Shown one piece after another: positions 1 through 9,525 of a stretch of DNA of 64,000 nucleotides. The DNA lies in NCBI RefSeq assembly GCF_030409845.1, contig NZ_JAUFQQ010000003.1, positions 2,506,773 through 2,570,772 on the forward strand, read 5' to 3'. The notes beneath the pieces were generated by a model that was not told the origin of the DNA, did no database searches, and worked only from the letters and a program-made list of their open reading frames with translations. The number at the start of each line of letters is the position of its first letter. Position 1 is the first letter of the stretch. The position numbers and the translations under genes are program-made. Origin of the DNA: Flavobacterium branchiarum (lineage in GTDB: Bacteria; Bacteroidota; Bacteroidia; Flavobacteriales; Flavobacteriaceae).

Positions 1-130
1 TTTCGGCATTAACAGCCAAATCATCTCCTAAGATACCTGCTGTCTTTTTAACTGCAACTTTACTCATTACTGCAACATCATCCATAATTGCTGCAATATC
101 ATCTAATATAACGAAAAAACCTGATGCCAT
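1..130 (-). CDS. DUF808 (YedI-like) membrane protein, N-terminal fragment
   Basis: Only the first 43 codons lie in the window; the gene continues past the left edge. The visible N-terminus starts MASGFFVILDD and contains DDVAVMSKVAVKKTAGILGDD, which I recognise as the highly conserved start of the DUF808/YedI family of multi-pass inner-membrane proteins of unknown function. The start is the ATG at 128-130, which fits the family's usual N-terminus. It is transcribed away from clpB, whose terminator lies upstream. The identification rests on this short conserved block, so the family call is good but nothing can be said about the rest of the protein. Confidence 0.75.
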   Translation of the reverse strand, partial: MASGFFVILDDIAAIMDDVAVMSKVAVKKTAGILGDDLAVNAE

Positions 131-271
131 ATACTTGTTTTAGATACTGCATTGCCATTTGATAAGATGCACCAAATTGAAGCAATGCGTTATTATTATT
201 CCATGCGAATCTAATACTTTTGTTTGAATCTTTTTCTTCCAATTTAAGCAAATTTGCATTTTATTTTAAGC

Positions 272-304
272 AAAAAAAAACACCAGCCTTTCGACTGGTG
301 TTTT
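272..304 (-). terminator. Intrinsic terminator downstream of clpB
   Basis: The inverted repeat AACACCAG/CTGGTGTT with an 8-nt loop is followed on the minus strand by a run of T residues. It sits about 20 bases after the clpB stop codon. The plus-strand side has only four T residues, so it should work best for clpB. Confidence 0.85.
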
Positions 305-324
305 CAAATTAATAAAAATCAAAA

Positions 325-2931
325 TTATTGGGTCACTTCTTGTGTTTGGTTTCTAAAAACCAATTTACCATCAAATGCATCTAGCAAAATAATACTATCT
401 GTAGTTATTTTACCGGCCAAAATTTCTTTTGACAATTGATTTAAAACATCTCTTTGTATTACACGTTTTACAGGTCTTGCACCGAATTGTGGATCAAATC
501 CTTTATCCGATAAATAAGCAATTGCTTCTGGAGTTGCATCCATTGTAATTCCTTGCAAAGCCAACATTTTTGTAACACTTTTTAATTGCAAACCAACAAT
601 TTGCGTAATATTATCTACTGTTAAAGGTGGGAACAACACAATTTCGTCAATACGGTTAATGAACTCCGGACGAACCGTTTGTTTCAACAACCCAAGTACT
701 TCTACTTTTGCCGCTTCTGTTACCTCTTCAATACCACCTTTCAAGTTTTCAAATTTTTCTTGTATAATCTGACTTCCCATATTTGAAGTCATGATAATAA
801 TTGTATTTTTAAAGTCGGCCAAACGTCCTTTATTGTCTGTTAATCGACCTTCATCTAATACTTGTAATAAAATATTAAACGTATCTGGGTGCGCTTTTTC
901 AATCTCATCTAACAGCACTACTGAATACGGTTTTCTACGTACTGCTTCTGTTAATTGTCCACCCTCATCGTATCCTACATATCCTGGAGGTGCACCAACT
1001 AATCTACTTACACTATGTCTTTCTTGATATTCACTCATATCAATTCTGGTCATAGCATTTTCGTCATCAAAAAGATATTCTGCTAATGCTTTAGCAAGCT
1101 CTGTTTTACCAACTCCCGTAGTTCCTAAGAAAAGGAATGTACCTACCGGTTTTTTCATATCTTGTAAACCAGCTCTGCTTCGTCTTACAGCATCACTTAC
1201 TGCTTCAATAGCTTCTTCTTGACCAACTACACGTTTATGCAATTCATCTTCCAGATGTAAGAGTTTTTCTCTTTCTGTTTTAAGCATTTTTGTAACTGGA
1301 ACTCCTGTCCATTTTGCAACTACTTCGGCAATATCTTCTCTTGTAACTTCTTCTTTAATCAAAGAATTACCAGATTGATACTCTTGTAATTGTTTCAATA
1401 AAACATCCAGTCTTTCTTGAGCTTCTTTTATTTTTCCGTAACGAATTTCGGCTACTTTACCGTAATCTCCATTACGTTCTGCTCGTTCTGCTTCATGTTT
1501 AAAATCTTCTATTTCTAATTTTACAGCTTGAACTCCATCTACTACATCTTTTTCAGATTTCCATTTGGCGTAGATTTCATTTCGCTCTTCTTTCAGATTA
1601 GCCAAATCCATATGAAGCACTTTCAGCTTGCTTTCATCATTTTCACGTTTTATGGCTTCTATCTCAATTTCTAATTGCATTATTTTTCGATCCAAAACAT
1701 CTAATTCCTCAGGTTTTGAATTGATCTCCATACGCAATTTTGAAGCTGCCTCATCCATTAAGTCAATCGCCTTGTCTGGCAAGAAACGATTGGTAATATA
1801 ACGTTGTGAAAGTTCAACAGCTGCAATAATTGCTTCGTCTTTTATCTGAACTTTATGATGCGTTTCATATTTTTCTTTAATTCCACGTAAAATCGAAATA
1901 GCACTTTCTGTATCTGGCTCGTCGATTAGAATTTTTTGGAAACGACGTTCCAGCGCTTTATCTTTCTCAAAATATTTTTGATACTCATCTAAAGTCGTAG
2001 CACCAATAGCTCTTAATTCTCCACGTGCCAAGGCTGGTTTTAAGATGTTAGCAGCGTCCATAGCTCCTTCACCTCCACCTGCTCCTACAAGTGTATGAAT
2101 CTCGTCAATAAATAAAACAATATCACCTTCGGCTGCAGTAACCTCTTTAACTACCGATTTCAATCGTTCCTCAAATTCACCTTTGTATTTTGCACCGGCA
2201 ATTAAAGCTCCCATATCTAATGAGAAAACAATTTTATCTTTTAAGTTCTCAGGTACGTCACCATCAACAATTCGGTGTGCTAAACCTTCGGCAATAGCTG
2301 TTTTACCAACTCCAGGCTCACCAATTAACATTGGATTGTTCTTGGTTCTACGAGTTAGAATCTGTAATACGCGTCGGATTTCTTCATCACGACCAATAAC
2401 AGGATCTAACTTACCTGTACGTGCTAATTCATTTAAGTTTTTAGCGTATTTATTTAAGGAGTTATAAGTCTCTTCGGCTGATGCTGAAGTTACACGTTCT
2501 CCTTTACGTAATTCTTCTATAGCGGCTTTTAAGCCTTTACCTGTTACTCCTTGATCTTTTAAAATCTGAGCAACCTTACTTTTTGATTCAAAAATAGCAA
2601 GTATTAAATGTTCGATTGAAACATATTCATCGTTCATTTTTTGTGCTATAATCTCTGCTTCATTTAATGCTTTATTCGCATCTCTGGAAAGCAATATATC
2701 TCCTCCCGAAACTTTCGGAAAGCTCTGTATTGTGCTATCAAGAATTTGAAGAAATAAAGGCACATTTACATTGAGTTTTTTCAAAATAAATGGCGCTACA
2801 TTTTCATCAACTTCAAAAATAGCTTTGAAGATGTGTTCATTCTCTATTTGCTGTTGACCATTTTGTTGAGCCAACTGCTGAGAGAGCTGAATAGCTTCTT
2901 GCGATTTGATTGTAAATTTATTTATGTTCAT
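325..2931 (-). CDS. clpB: ATP-dependent disaggregase ClpB
   Basis: This 868-residue Hsp100 chaperone has the full family length. In the family, hexameric ClpB threads aggregated proteins through its pore together with DnaK. The order seen is an N-terminal Clp repeat domain (about 1-150), AAA+ module 1 with Walker A GEPGVGKT near residue 205 and Walker B VLFIDEIH, the long charged coiled-coil middle domain (about 400-530) that marks ClpB and binds DnaK, and AAA+ module 2 with Walker A GTTGVGKT near 605 and [13 protein letters not shown] ClpP-binding IGF/IGL-type loop was not seen, which fits a disaggregase and not a protease partner. It is monocistronic with its own terminator. No clear promoter or CIRCE-type operator was recognised upstream. 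Confidence 0.97.
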   Translation of the reverse strand: MNINKFTIKSQEAIQLSQQLAQQNGQQQIENEHIFKAIFEVDENVAPFILKKLNVNVPLFLQILDSTIQSFPKVSGGDILLSRDANKALNEAEIIAQKMNDEYVSIEHLILAIFESKSKVAQILKDQGVTGKGLKAAIEELRKGERVTSASAEETYNSLNKYAKNLNELARTGKLDPVIGRDEEIRRVLQILTRRTKNNPMLIGEPGVGKTAIAEGLAHRIVDGDVPENLKDKIVFSLDMGALIAGAKYKGEFEERLKSVVKEVTAAEGDIVLFIDEIHTLVGAGGGEGAMDAANILKPALARGELRAIGATTLDEYQKYFEKDKALERRFQKILIDEPDTESAISILRGIKEKYETHHKVQIKDEAIIAAVELSQRYITNRFLPDKAIDLMDEAASKLRMEINSKPEELDVLDRKIMQLEIEIEAIKRENDESKLKVLHMDLANLKEERNEIYAKWKSEKDVVDGVQAVKLEIEDFKHEAERAERNGDYGKVAEIRYGKIKEAQERLDVLLKQLQEYQSGNSLIKEEVTREDIAEVVAKWTGVPVTKMLKTEREKLLHLEDELHKRVVGQEEAIEAVSDAVRRSRAGLQDMKKPVGTFLFLGTTGVGKTELAKALAEYLFDDENAMTRIDMSEYQERHSVSRLVGAPPGYVGYDEGGQLTEAVRRKPYSVVLLDEIEKAHPDTFNILLQVLDEGRLTDNKGRLADFKNTIIIMTSNMGSQIIQEKFENLKGGIEEVTEAAKVEVLGLLKQTVRPEFINRIDEIVLFPPLTVDNITQIVGLQLKSVTKMLALQGITMDATPEAIAYLSDKGFDPQFGARPVKRVIQRDVLNQLSKEILAGKITTDSIILLDAFDGKLVFRNQTQEVTQ

Positions 2932-3088
2932 CTTTATATTGATTTTATGATTTATGATTCTATTTTAATAAGTAACTTTGTTTATTATTTCTCAAATTAC
3001 ATTCCACAACAAAAAATCAGACAAAATGGCGTTAAAAATTCAATTTTAATTGTTTTTAAATGCCAAAATGTCACAAAACAGACAAGCT

Positions 3089-3478
3089 ATGAGTTTTCTA
3101 TCATCATTATTTGGAGATTCTGACCAAAATAAACCAGCAGAAACAAAAATAAACTGGATTCCTTTAACAGGTTTAGATCAATTAGACCAAATTGTAACAG
3201 AATCTAAAGATAAGCAAATTCTTATATTTAAACACAGTACTCGATGCAGTATTAGTAAAATGGCGTTAAAACAATTTGAAAGGGAATTTGATTTGGACAC
3301 TAAAGTTAAGGCTTATTTCCTTGACTTAATAGCTTATCGTGATATATCTAATGAAATAGCTTCGCGTTTTGATGTTATTCATCAATCACCGCAATTATTA
3401 CTTATTAAAGACGGAAAATGTGTATATCATGTTTCTCATAGCGACATTGATGCTGAAGCATTAAAAAGTAAAGTCTAA
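3089..3478 (+). CDS. ytxJ: YtxJ-family monothiol bacilliredoxin
   Basis: This small thioredoxin-fold protein (about 129 residues from the chosen start) has the family signature HSTRCSIS with a single redox cysteine near residue 53 and no second CxxC cysteine. YtxJ/BrxC proteins reduce bacillithiol mixed disulfides on proteins, and bacillithiol is the low-molecular-weight thiol known in flavobacteria. The frame is open from a TTG at 3050 with an ATG at 3068. I prefer the ATG at 3089, giving MSFLSSLFG, because family members begin in this way. It is divergent from clpB, which would suit a shared stress response, and ends at a strong terminator. Bacillithiol biosynthesis genes are not in this window. 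Confidence 0.85.
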   Translation: MSFLSSLFGDSDQNKPAETKINWIPLTGLDQLDQIVTESKDKQILIFKHSTRCSISKMALKQFEREFDLDTKVKAYFLDLIAYRDISNEIASRFDVIHQSPQLLLIKDGKCVYHVSHSDIDAEALKSKV

Positions 3479-3512
3479 GATATTTTCTGTAAATCATCTT
3501 TTATAAAAATAA

Positions 3513-3557
3513 AAAAAAGCAAAACGTTGAACTACTAATTCAATGTTTTGCTTTTTT
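3513..3557 (+). terminator. Strong intrinsic terminator after ytxJ
   Basis: The arms AAAAGCAAAACGTTGAA and TTCAATGTTTTGCTTTT pair with only one G-T wobble around a 7-nt loop. A-rich and T-rich flanks on both sides suggest it works in both directions, serving ytxJ and the convergent membrane-protein gene that ends at 3618. Confidence 0.9.
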
Positions 3558-3617
3558 GCTTTTATTTAATTTTGATGTTTTCCTGTCTCACGGATTACAA
3601 ACATCATTTTAGATTCA

Positions 3618-4811
3618 TTAAAAACTTCCTCCCGAACCACCACCACTAAAATCACCACCACCAAACTCCATTGGTGATTGTTCTGGTTTTATTTCTGGTT
3701 TCATTCCAAAAGTAGAAGCTATTATTAAAGCCTCGGCATTGAGTAGTGAATTTGAATTATCTAATCGATCGGGTTTAAATGTTACTCCTTTTTCATTGTC
3801 TCGTAATTTTTTAATCAAAAAATAGGTAAACCCAAAAAGTAACAATCCTCCAAAAGTCAATGCTACTTCTGTTGGCAAAATAGAATTATAGTACCTGAAA
3901 GTAAAAATTGAAAAACCAAAGGATAAAACCCCAATCCAAAGTAAGATTCTATCTTTATTACGTATCCCTAAAAACAAATAAACTACTGGGACAATAAATG
4001 TAAAAATCCAAAAAAACAATGCAAATGATATCTCTGGACTTATTTCATAATATCCTCCTGTTAAACTTGCAGAAAGCTCTCTCACAACAAAATAATTTCC
4101 TGAAAGATAAAATAATATCTGACTAAAGCTTTTCATTAATAAGATTCCGTTATAATAAAAAGGCTCCTCTAAGTCATTAAGGAATCTTTTGCTACTATAA
4201 TATATTACAATTGCATAAAGCATTAATACAAATGGTAAAATAACACTGCCTAGCTCTATGTAATTAAAGAAGGAGTATCCCAATGTTGTAGTCGATGCTA
4301 AACAAAAAATCAATGCGGAGGACAAATGCAAATAACGCCTGTACAATAAAAAAGAAACTATCGTCACAGTAATCATCGTTGCCAACACATCTGTATTAGT
4401 GGTCCGCAATATATTTGTTGCAAAAGTCATTGCTACTGCTATTGCTAAAGTCAATTGTGCTCCTAATACAAAAGCATCATCTAAACCATGTCCGAAGTAT
4501 TTTTGTTGTGCTAAAAACTCCGTTCCTAAAAAACCTATTATTGCAAAAAGATAAACTAAAACAGTTATAAAATCATCCGAAGAAGCACTAATTCCTAATA
4601 AAGAAATAGTACCACAAATAGATGAATATAAAAAGACTCCTAATAGAAAGAAACCAATACGGATTAGTATATTATCTTGACTTTTAAGTACAGGTAATCC
4701 TTTAGAAATACTCTCTAATTGCTCTTTGGTGATAAAATTTGCCTTTTGTAAATTCTCAGCTTCATCAAGCAAAAAACCATTCTTCAATAAATTCTTATCG
4801 TATACTATCAT
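3618..4811 (-). CDS. Multi-pass membrane protein ending in a Gly/Ser-rich tail (DUF2157-like partner)
   Basis: This 397-residue protein has a soluble N-terminus (about 1-50) followed by roughly ten or more hydrophobic segments and a cytoplasmic-looking tail ending GGGDFSGGGSGGSF. The Gly/Phe/Ser tail resembles the ends of TPM/DUF2207-type membrane proteins, but this is only a resemblance. Its start overlaps the end of the upstream DUF2157-like gene by 17 bases, so translation is probably coupled and the two proteins may form one complex. The N-terminal QLESISKGL stretch resembles the region before the membrane part in DUF2157 proteins. The function is unknown. Confidence 0.7.
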   Translation of the reverse strand: MIVYDKNLLKNGFLLDEAENLQKANFITKEQLESISKGLPVLKSQDNILIRIGFFLLGVFLYSSICGTISLLGISASSDDFITVLVYLFAIIGFLGTEFLAQQKYFGHGLDDAFVLGAQLTLAIAVAMTFATNILRTTNTDVLATMITVTIVSFLLYRRYLHLSSALIFCLASTTTLGYSFFNYIELGSVILPFVLMLYAIVIYYSSKRFLNDLEEPFYYNGILLMKSFSQILFYLSGNYFVVRELSASLTGGYYEISPEISFALFFWIFTFIVPVVYLFLGIRNKDRILLWIGVLSFGFSIFTFRYYNSILPTEVALTFGGLLLFGFTYFLIKKLRDNEKGVTFKPDRLDNSNSLLNAEALIIASTFGMKPEIKPEQSPMEFGGGDFSGGGSGGSF

Positions 4812-5793
4812 TTGCTTTTTGTTTATTGAAGTTTTTAATTAATTTGATAAATAAAATAATAGATCCTATTACATAAAAAGGAGCTAAAAACACTACCACC
4901 TCATAAAAATCAGAAGCATCTATAAACTCTAAAAATTTAAAGACGACAATATTAATCCCGATATAGGCGTATATAATAGTAAATACAAATAATGAAATTG
5001 CTGGGATTTGATAGCTTATCTTATAGAAATAATAAGTTGAAGCCCCTAAGACAATCATAAAAATCAACCAATAATCTTGATATAAATTATTGATAACAGC
5101 AATACTAATTAAATGTAAAGCATAGGTAAGATATATAAAATTGAAATGCGTTTTTAAATTAATCCTTGTACTATAAATAGTCCAAACAATTAATAAACCA
5201 CCTAATATGATTGCCGAGTAACTTAAGGTGTCTGTGGTATAGAAATTATTATTCAGCAAAGTTTGCGGACTTACCGAAAGGCCAATGTAAGCGGCTAAAC
5301 CTGTTACAGCGATTGTTAACACACTTTTATTATCAAAATAATAGGCACAAAAGAAACTGATGATTGTAGGTACTAATGTAGCCAAACCATAATGTGCTCC
5401 GAATAGTTCATATTGAAACTGAATATATCCCACAAAAATACAACTCAAAATTGTTGCTGCGAGAACTAAATATTGTAATACTGGATTTTCAAAACTCGAC
5501 TCTCCTCTTTGGAATCCTTTTGAGTTTTTAAAACAAAAATAAAAACAAACTACTGTAACAATTAATAACAAAGACAAAATGGCTATATGGCCTATTGTAT
5601 CAATGTTCTGGTAAATTAAAATTCCAATTCCTGTAGTAAATAATAATACTGAGAGATATAAAAACAGCTTTAGTTCGTTATGTAAAGAGAAAATCCCTAA
5701 ACTACGATAGGCTTTTACCTGTACGAATTGTTCTTCGCTAATTAACTTTTTATCAAAAAGCTTTTGAGTTGCCTCTTCTTCAAATTGTGCCAT
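4795..5793 (-). CDS. DUF2157-like integral membrane protein
   Basis: This 332-residue protein has a short soluble N-terminus (LFDKKLISEEQFVQV, the typical opening of DUF2157 proteins, which precedes the first membrane helix) and then about ten hydrophobic helices. DUF2157 has no assigned function. It is the first gene of a two-gene unit with the overlapping downstream membrane protein. A TATATTTG -7-type element lies about 35 bases upstream of the ATG, but no TTG at the right spacing was found, so the promoter call is weak. Both genes have the same base composition as their neighbours and show no sign of transfer. Confidence 0.75.
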   Translation of the reverse strand: MAQFEEEATQKLFDKKLISEEQFVQVKAYRSLGIFSLHNELKLFLYLSVLLFTTGIGILIYQNIDTIGHIAILSLLLIVTVVCFYFCFKNSKGFQRGESSFENPVLQYLVLAATILSCIFVGYIQFQYELFGAHYGLATLVPTIISFFCAYYFDNKSVLTIAVTGLAAYIGLSVSPQTLLNNNFYTTDTLSYSAIILGGLLIVWTIYSTRINLKTHFNFIYLTYALHLISIAVINNLYQDYWLIFMIVLGASTYYFYKISYQIPAISLFVFTIIYAYIGINIVVFKFLEFIDASDFYEVVVFLAPFYVIGSIILFIKLIKNFNKQKANDSIR

Positions 5794-5876
5794 ACTGTTA
5801 ATTTAAGATAACTAATTATCAAATATAGATATTTGGCATGAATTTTCTGCCTTACTGAAAAGGGATTCAATCAAAA

Positions 5877-5906
5877 AAAATGCGCTATGATTTCATAGCG
5901 CATTTT
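5877..5906 (-). terminator. Intrinsic terminator downstream of argH
   Basis: A perfect 14-bp inverted repeat (AAAATGCGCTATGA / TCATAGCGCATTTT, 2-nt loop as drawn) begins a few bases after the argH stop and is followed by eight T residues on the minus strand. It marks the end of the arginine/proline transcription unit. Confidence 0.93.
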
Positions 5907-5912
5907 CCTGAA

Positions 5913-7193
5913 TTAATAAGAGCTCTTCATCTTATCTTTTATAGCTTCTAAACACAAATTATTAATACTTCCTTCGTGTGTATGTTTTGTTTCTTTTGGT
6001 GACTTAAAAGTACCTTTTTCAAGTTGTTCTGCAACTTCTTTATAAGCATCTCTAAAAGGCATTCCTGCAACAACCATTTCATTTAATGTATCTACTGTAA
6101 ATAAATAATCATATTTTTTATCTTCTAAGATGCGATCTTTTACTGCTATGTCTTTTATAGAGAAAATTGCAATATCTAAACAAGCCTTTAGATTTTGAAT
6201 TGCTGGAAACAATCCTTCCTTTAAAAGTTGTAAATCTCTATGATAACCACTTGGTAAATTATTTGTAATTAAAGTGATTTCATATGGTAATGCTTGAATC
6301 TTATTGCATTTACCACGAATTAACTCAAACACATCTGGGTTCTTTTTATGTGGCATAATGCTCGAACCCGTTGTAAGATGTGATGGTAAGCTGATAAAAT
6401 CAAAATTCTGACTCATATACAAACAAACATCCATGGCAAATTTAGACAATGTTGCTGCAACGCTACTCATAGCAAATGCTAATGTTTTCTCTGCTTTACC
6501 ACGACTCATTTGCGCCGCAACTGCATTGTATTTTAAAGTTTCGAAACCTAGTTCTTTTGTTGTAAATGTTCTATTTATTGGAAACGAACTTCCGTAACCT
6601 GCTGCTGATCCTAATGGATTTTGATCTACAATTTTACCAGCTGCATTTAGCATTGTAATATCATCGATAAGACTTTCTGCATAAGCCGAAAACCACATTC
6701 CGAATGACGATGGCATTGCAATTTGTAAGTGTGTGTATCCTGGCAATAATACATTCTGATGTTTCTCTGCAGATTCCATTAACAAGTCAAAAAGACTTTT
6801 TACTTGTTCTTTTAATGCCTTCACCTCATCTTTTAGATACAAATGTACATCAACCAAAACTTGGTCGTTACGAGAACGTGCCGTATGGATTTTCTTTCCT
6901 GCATCGCCTAATTTCACTGTTAGTAAATATTCGATTTTGGAATGTACATCTTCAAAACTATCTTCGATTACGAAATTTCCTTTTTCAACATCGGCTATAA
7001 TTTCGTTTAAAGCATCAACTAATGAATTGGTTTCATCTGCAGTTAAAAGCCCAATTTGACCTAACATTTTTGCATGTGCAATTGATCCTAATGCATCGTA
7101 TTTTGCCAAGACCAAATCAAGTTCTCTATCATTTCCAACTGTAAATTGCTCAATTTGCTTATCTGTTGGTATTCCTTTTTCCCAAAGTTTCAT
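5913..7193 (-). CDS. argH: Argininosuccinate lyase
   Basis: The last enzyme of arginine synthesis cleaves argininosuccinate into arginine and fumarate in the cytosol. The 426-residue protein begins MKLWEKG, carries the fumarase/aspartase superfamily signature GSSIMPHKKNPD near residue 275, and has the typical N-terminal RSRNDQV segment. It is somewhat shorter than the E. coli enzyme (about 457 residues) but complete through the C-terminal helices. It is the last gene of the minus-strand arginine/proline cluster, separated from argE by a 219-bp spacer full of repeats and followed by a strong terminator. The identification is secure. Confidence 0.97.
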   Translation of the reverse strand: MKLWEKGIPTDKQIEQFTVGNDRELDLVLAKYDALGSIAHAKMLGQIGLLTADETNSLVDALNEIIADVEKGNFVIEDSFEDVHSKIEYLLTVKLGDAGKKIHTARSRNDQVLVDVHLYLKDEVKALKEQVKSLFDLLMESAEKHQNVLLPGYTHLQIAMPSSFGMWFSAYAESLIDDITMLNAAGKIVDQNPLGSAAGYGSSFPINRTFTTKELGFETLKYNAVAAQMSRGKAEKTLAFAMSSVAATLSKFAMDVCLYMSQNFDFISLPSHLTTGSSIMPHKKNPDVFELIRGKCNKIQALPYEITLITNNLPSGYHRDLQLLKEGLFPAIQNLKACLDIAIFSIKDIAVKDRILEDKKYDYLFTVDTLNEMVVAGMPFRDAYKEVAEQLEKGTFKSPKETKHTHEGSINNLCLEAIKDKMKSSY

Positions 7194-7412
7194 AACTTAG
7201 TTTTTAAGACTATTAGATTTTTAGACTTCTTAGATTTGATATCTAATTTAGAACTAATGCCATAGTTTATACTGTTGATGTTTCTAGCCCCGATAGAAGT
7301 GGAAATCCTTTTGTTTTTTTCTTTAAAAAATAAAAGATTGCAACGAATAGCGGGTCCCGATAACTATCGGGATAGCTCCTAATCCTTCGTCTCTCCTCAG
7401 GATAAAAGCATT
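7194..7412. repeat. Repeat-filled spacer between argE and argH with a palindromic dispersed element
   Basis: The 219-bp spacer has two parts. Bases 7200-7250 carry TTAGACTTCTTAGA-type motifs, the reverse complement of the AATCTAAGAAGTCTAA motif that fills the proA-proB spacer. Bases 7285-7380 are a distinct element beginning TAGCCCCGATAGAAGTGG and ending CGGGATAGCTCCT, with an internal palindrome TCCCGATA-AC-TATCGGGA. I associate this layout (GGGGCTA end, A/T-rich centre, AGC-rich other end) with a family of dispersed intergenic repeats in Flavobacterium; a second, divergent member is at 32774-32913. No ORF was recognised inside. Confidence 0.6.
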
Positions 7413-8483
7413 TTATAGTTTAAAAAAATCTGTTAGTATTTTGATATACAATTCGATTCCTTCTTCAATTTCGTTGATAAAGATAAATTCATCTGCCGAA
7501 TGTGATCGTAATGTTTCTCCTGGTCCTAATTTTAATGACTGACAGCTTAAAACTGATTGATCAGAAAGCGTTGGTGAACCGTACGTTGTTCTTCCTAAAG
7601 CGATTCCGGCTTGTACCAAAGCATGCGCAATTGGAATTGAAGATGCATTAAGATGCATCGATCGCGGTGTAACTTCGGCTTTTACATTGGCTTTTACTAC
7701 TTCTAGAATTTCTGTATTTGAGTAACAATCCGTCACACGAATATCTACCACCAAATCACATTCTGAAGGCACTACATTATGTTGTTTACCAGCGTTTATT
7801 TGGGTTACAGTCATTTTAACTGGTCCTAAAACATCTGATATCTTATCGTATTTATAGTTTCTAAACCATTCCATTACAGGAATAGCATTGTATAAGGAGT
7901 TATCATCATTTTGATGCGCCGCATGACTTGCAGTTCCTTTTACCTTCACATCTAGCACCAACAATCCTTTTTCGGCTACTGCCAATTGCATCAAGGTTGG
8001 CTCTCCTACAATGGCACAATCCAATTCTGGTAAATGCTGTAAAACGCTATTTAATCCATTCTTTCCGCTACTTTCTTCTTCTGCAGAAGCTACAATTACC
8101 AAATTATACGGTAATTTTTCGTTGTTATAAAAATGAACAAATGTTGCCAATAACGAAACCAGACAGCCTCCTGCATCATTACTTCCTAATCCAAATAATT
8201 TGCCATCTTTTACAATTGCTTGAAATGGATCGTTTTTATATGCTTGGTTTGGTTTTACTGTATCATGGTGTGAATTAAGTAAAAGTGTTGGTTTCTTTTC
8301 ATCAAAATATTTATTGAAAGCCCATACATTATTGTTTTCTCTCTTAAAAGGGATTTCGTTTTGATTGAACCAGTTTTCTATTAAAAGAGCTGTTTGATCT
8401 TCTTCGCTTGAAAATGAAGGAGTTTCGATTAAACTTTTTAATAATGCTATTGCTTCTTGCTGGAGCGTTTCTATATTTTTCAT
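7413..8483 (-). CDS. argE: M20-family deacylase acting as ArgE (N-acetylornithine/N-acylcitrulline deacetylase)
   Basis: This zinc-dependent M20 peptidase-family enzyme has the metal-binding segments NSHHDTVKP, GLGSNDAGG and the catalytic AEEESSGKNG. The ATG at 8481-8483 (MKNIETLQ) is preferred to the upstream in-frame start at 8504, giving about 356 residues. In bacteria with an acylornithine carbamoyltransferase, the family member in the arginine cluster removes the acyl group from N-acylcitrulline, not from N-acetylornithine. Because that carbamoyltransferase lies two genes upstream here, acylcitrulline is the expected substrate. That is an inference from context. The gene lies between argB and argH with repeat-containing spacers on both sides. 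Confidence 0.9.
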   Translation of the reverse strand: MKNIETLQQEAIALLKSLIETPSFSSEEDQTALLIENWFNQNEIPFKRENNNVWAFNKYFDEKKPTLLLNSHHDTVKPNQAYKNDPFQAIVKDGKLFGLGSNDAGGCLVSLLATFVHFYNNEKLPYNLVIVASAEEESSGKNGLNSVLQHLPELDCAIVGEPTLMQLAVAEKGLLVLDVKVKGTASHAAHQNDDNSLYNAIPVMEWFRNYKYDKISDVLGPVKMTVTQINAGKQHNVVPSECDLVVDIRVTDCYSNTEILEVVKANVKAEVTPRSMHLNASSIPIAHALVQAGIALGRTTYGSPTLSDQSVLSCQSLKLGPGETLRSHSADEFIFINEIEEGIELYIKILTDFFKL

Positions 8484-8646
8484 TTTTATTAGGTTCAAAG
8501 GCACAAAGTTTTTGAATCGTTTTTTGTAGCCATTTTTACTTGCGCAAATTTCTTAAATTTATATTTAAAATGCTCGCGCTATTCTTTTTTTTTGCCACGG
8601 ATTAAAAGATTTTTTCATTGATTATTTTAATCTACAGCATTAAATT
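8484..8646. repeat. Spacer between argB and argE with dispersed-repeat fragments
   Basis: Two low-complexity fragments are visible: a TTCAAAGGCACAAAG motif near 8495-8510, shared with the argF-argB spacer, and a GCCACGGATTAAAAGATT motif near 8593-8612, which resembles a dispersed intergenic motif I associate with flavobacterial genomes. No ORF, terminator or promoter was recognised. Confidence 0.45.
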
Positions 8647-9420
8647 TTATAATGTTATTGTCGTATGCTGTACATCTGAATTTTGAAGCATGCTGTGATG
8701 TCCGATTTTAATTTGCTGCACCCCTCTTGATAAACTATTAAAACAGTTATCCAGTTTTGGAATCATTCCAGAATGGATAACTTTTTCTGCTTTTAATTTA
8801 TTATACAAAGCTTCATTTATTTCTGCAATCACCGATGAATCATCTTCTGAATCCAACAAAACACCTTGCTTTTCGAAACAATAGGTAAGAGTCACATCAA
8901 AAACTTCTGATAAAGCAATCGCTAATTCGCTTGCAATTGTATCAGCATTTGTATTTAATAATTGTCCGTTTTTATCGTGTGTAATAGCGCAAAAAACAGG
9001 AACAATTCCGTTTTCTAATAATATTGATAACAGGCTTGTATTAACCTGTTTTACATCGCCCACAAAACCATAATCAATTGTTGGATGATTCCTTTTTGTT
9101 GATTGAATTAAATTCCCATCAGCACCCGAAAATCCAATTGCATTATTGTTTTTAGACTGTAATTGAGCTACAATATTTTTATTAATCTGACCTGCGTAAA
9201 TCATTACCACAACATCTAGCATTGCAGCATCTGTTATACGTCGCCCATCTATCATTTGAGGAACTAAACCAATACTTTCAGCCATTTTAGTTGCCGATTT
9301 CCCGCCTCCATGAACTAATACTTTATACCCTTCTATTTTAGAAAAATCGATTAAAAATTGCTCTAATTCAGTTGGATTATCGATTATATTTCCGCCTATT
9401 TTTATTACTGTAACTTTCAT
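8647..9420 (-). CDS. argB: Acetylglutamate kinase
   Basis: This amino-acid kinase phosphorylates N-acylglutamate at the gamma-carboxylate. It has the family P-loop-like start VIKIGGNIID, the substrate loop LVHGGGKSATKMAE and a C-terminal GMIPKLD block. The start at 9418-9420 (MKVTVIKIGG) is chosen because the upstream extension to 9462 has no family similarity and lies in repeat sequence. At about 257 residues it is a compact ArgB with no fused acetyltransferase domain. The pathway therefore needs a separate synthase, which the GNAT at the head of the cluster could be. It sits between the carbamoyltransferase and the deacylase genes. Confidence 0.95.
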   Translation of the reverse strand: MKVTVIKIGGNIIDNPTELEQFLIDFSKIEGYKVLVHGGGKSATKMAESIGLVPQMIDGRRITDAAMLDVVVMIYAGQINKNIVAQLQSKNNNAIGFSGADGNLIQSTKRNHPTIDYGFVGDVKQVNTSLLSILLENGIVPVFCAITHDKNGQLLNTNADTIASELAIALSEVFDVTLTYCFEKQGVLLDSEDDSSVIAEINEALYNKLKAEKVIHSGMIPKLDNCFNSLSRGVQQIKIGHHSMLQNSDVQHTTITL

Positions 9421-9525
9421 TATATTTTTTAGATTCAAAGGTTCAGAGAGACAAAGGTTCAAAGGTTTAACTAAAGGTTTTTTCTACCTTTCTACCTCTG
9501 CAACTTTGTTACTTTGTGCCTCAAA
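9421..9525. repeat. Spacer between acylornithine carbamoyltransferase and argB with AAAGGTTC-type repeats
   Basis: This spacer consists almost entirely of reiterated AGGTTCAAAGG / ACCTTTCTACCT motifs ending in GCAACTTTGTTACTTTGTGCC. They can fold back on each other imperfectly. No coding potential was recognised. The TTCAAAGG motif recurs in the argB-argE spacer. Confidence 0.5.

Noticed and set aside
5877..5906. Operator-like palindrome near argH
   Set aside because: It is followed directly by a T tract after the argH stop codon and is better explained as an intrinsic terminator.
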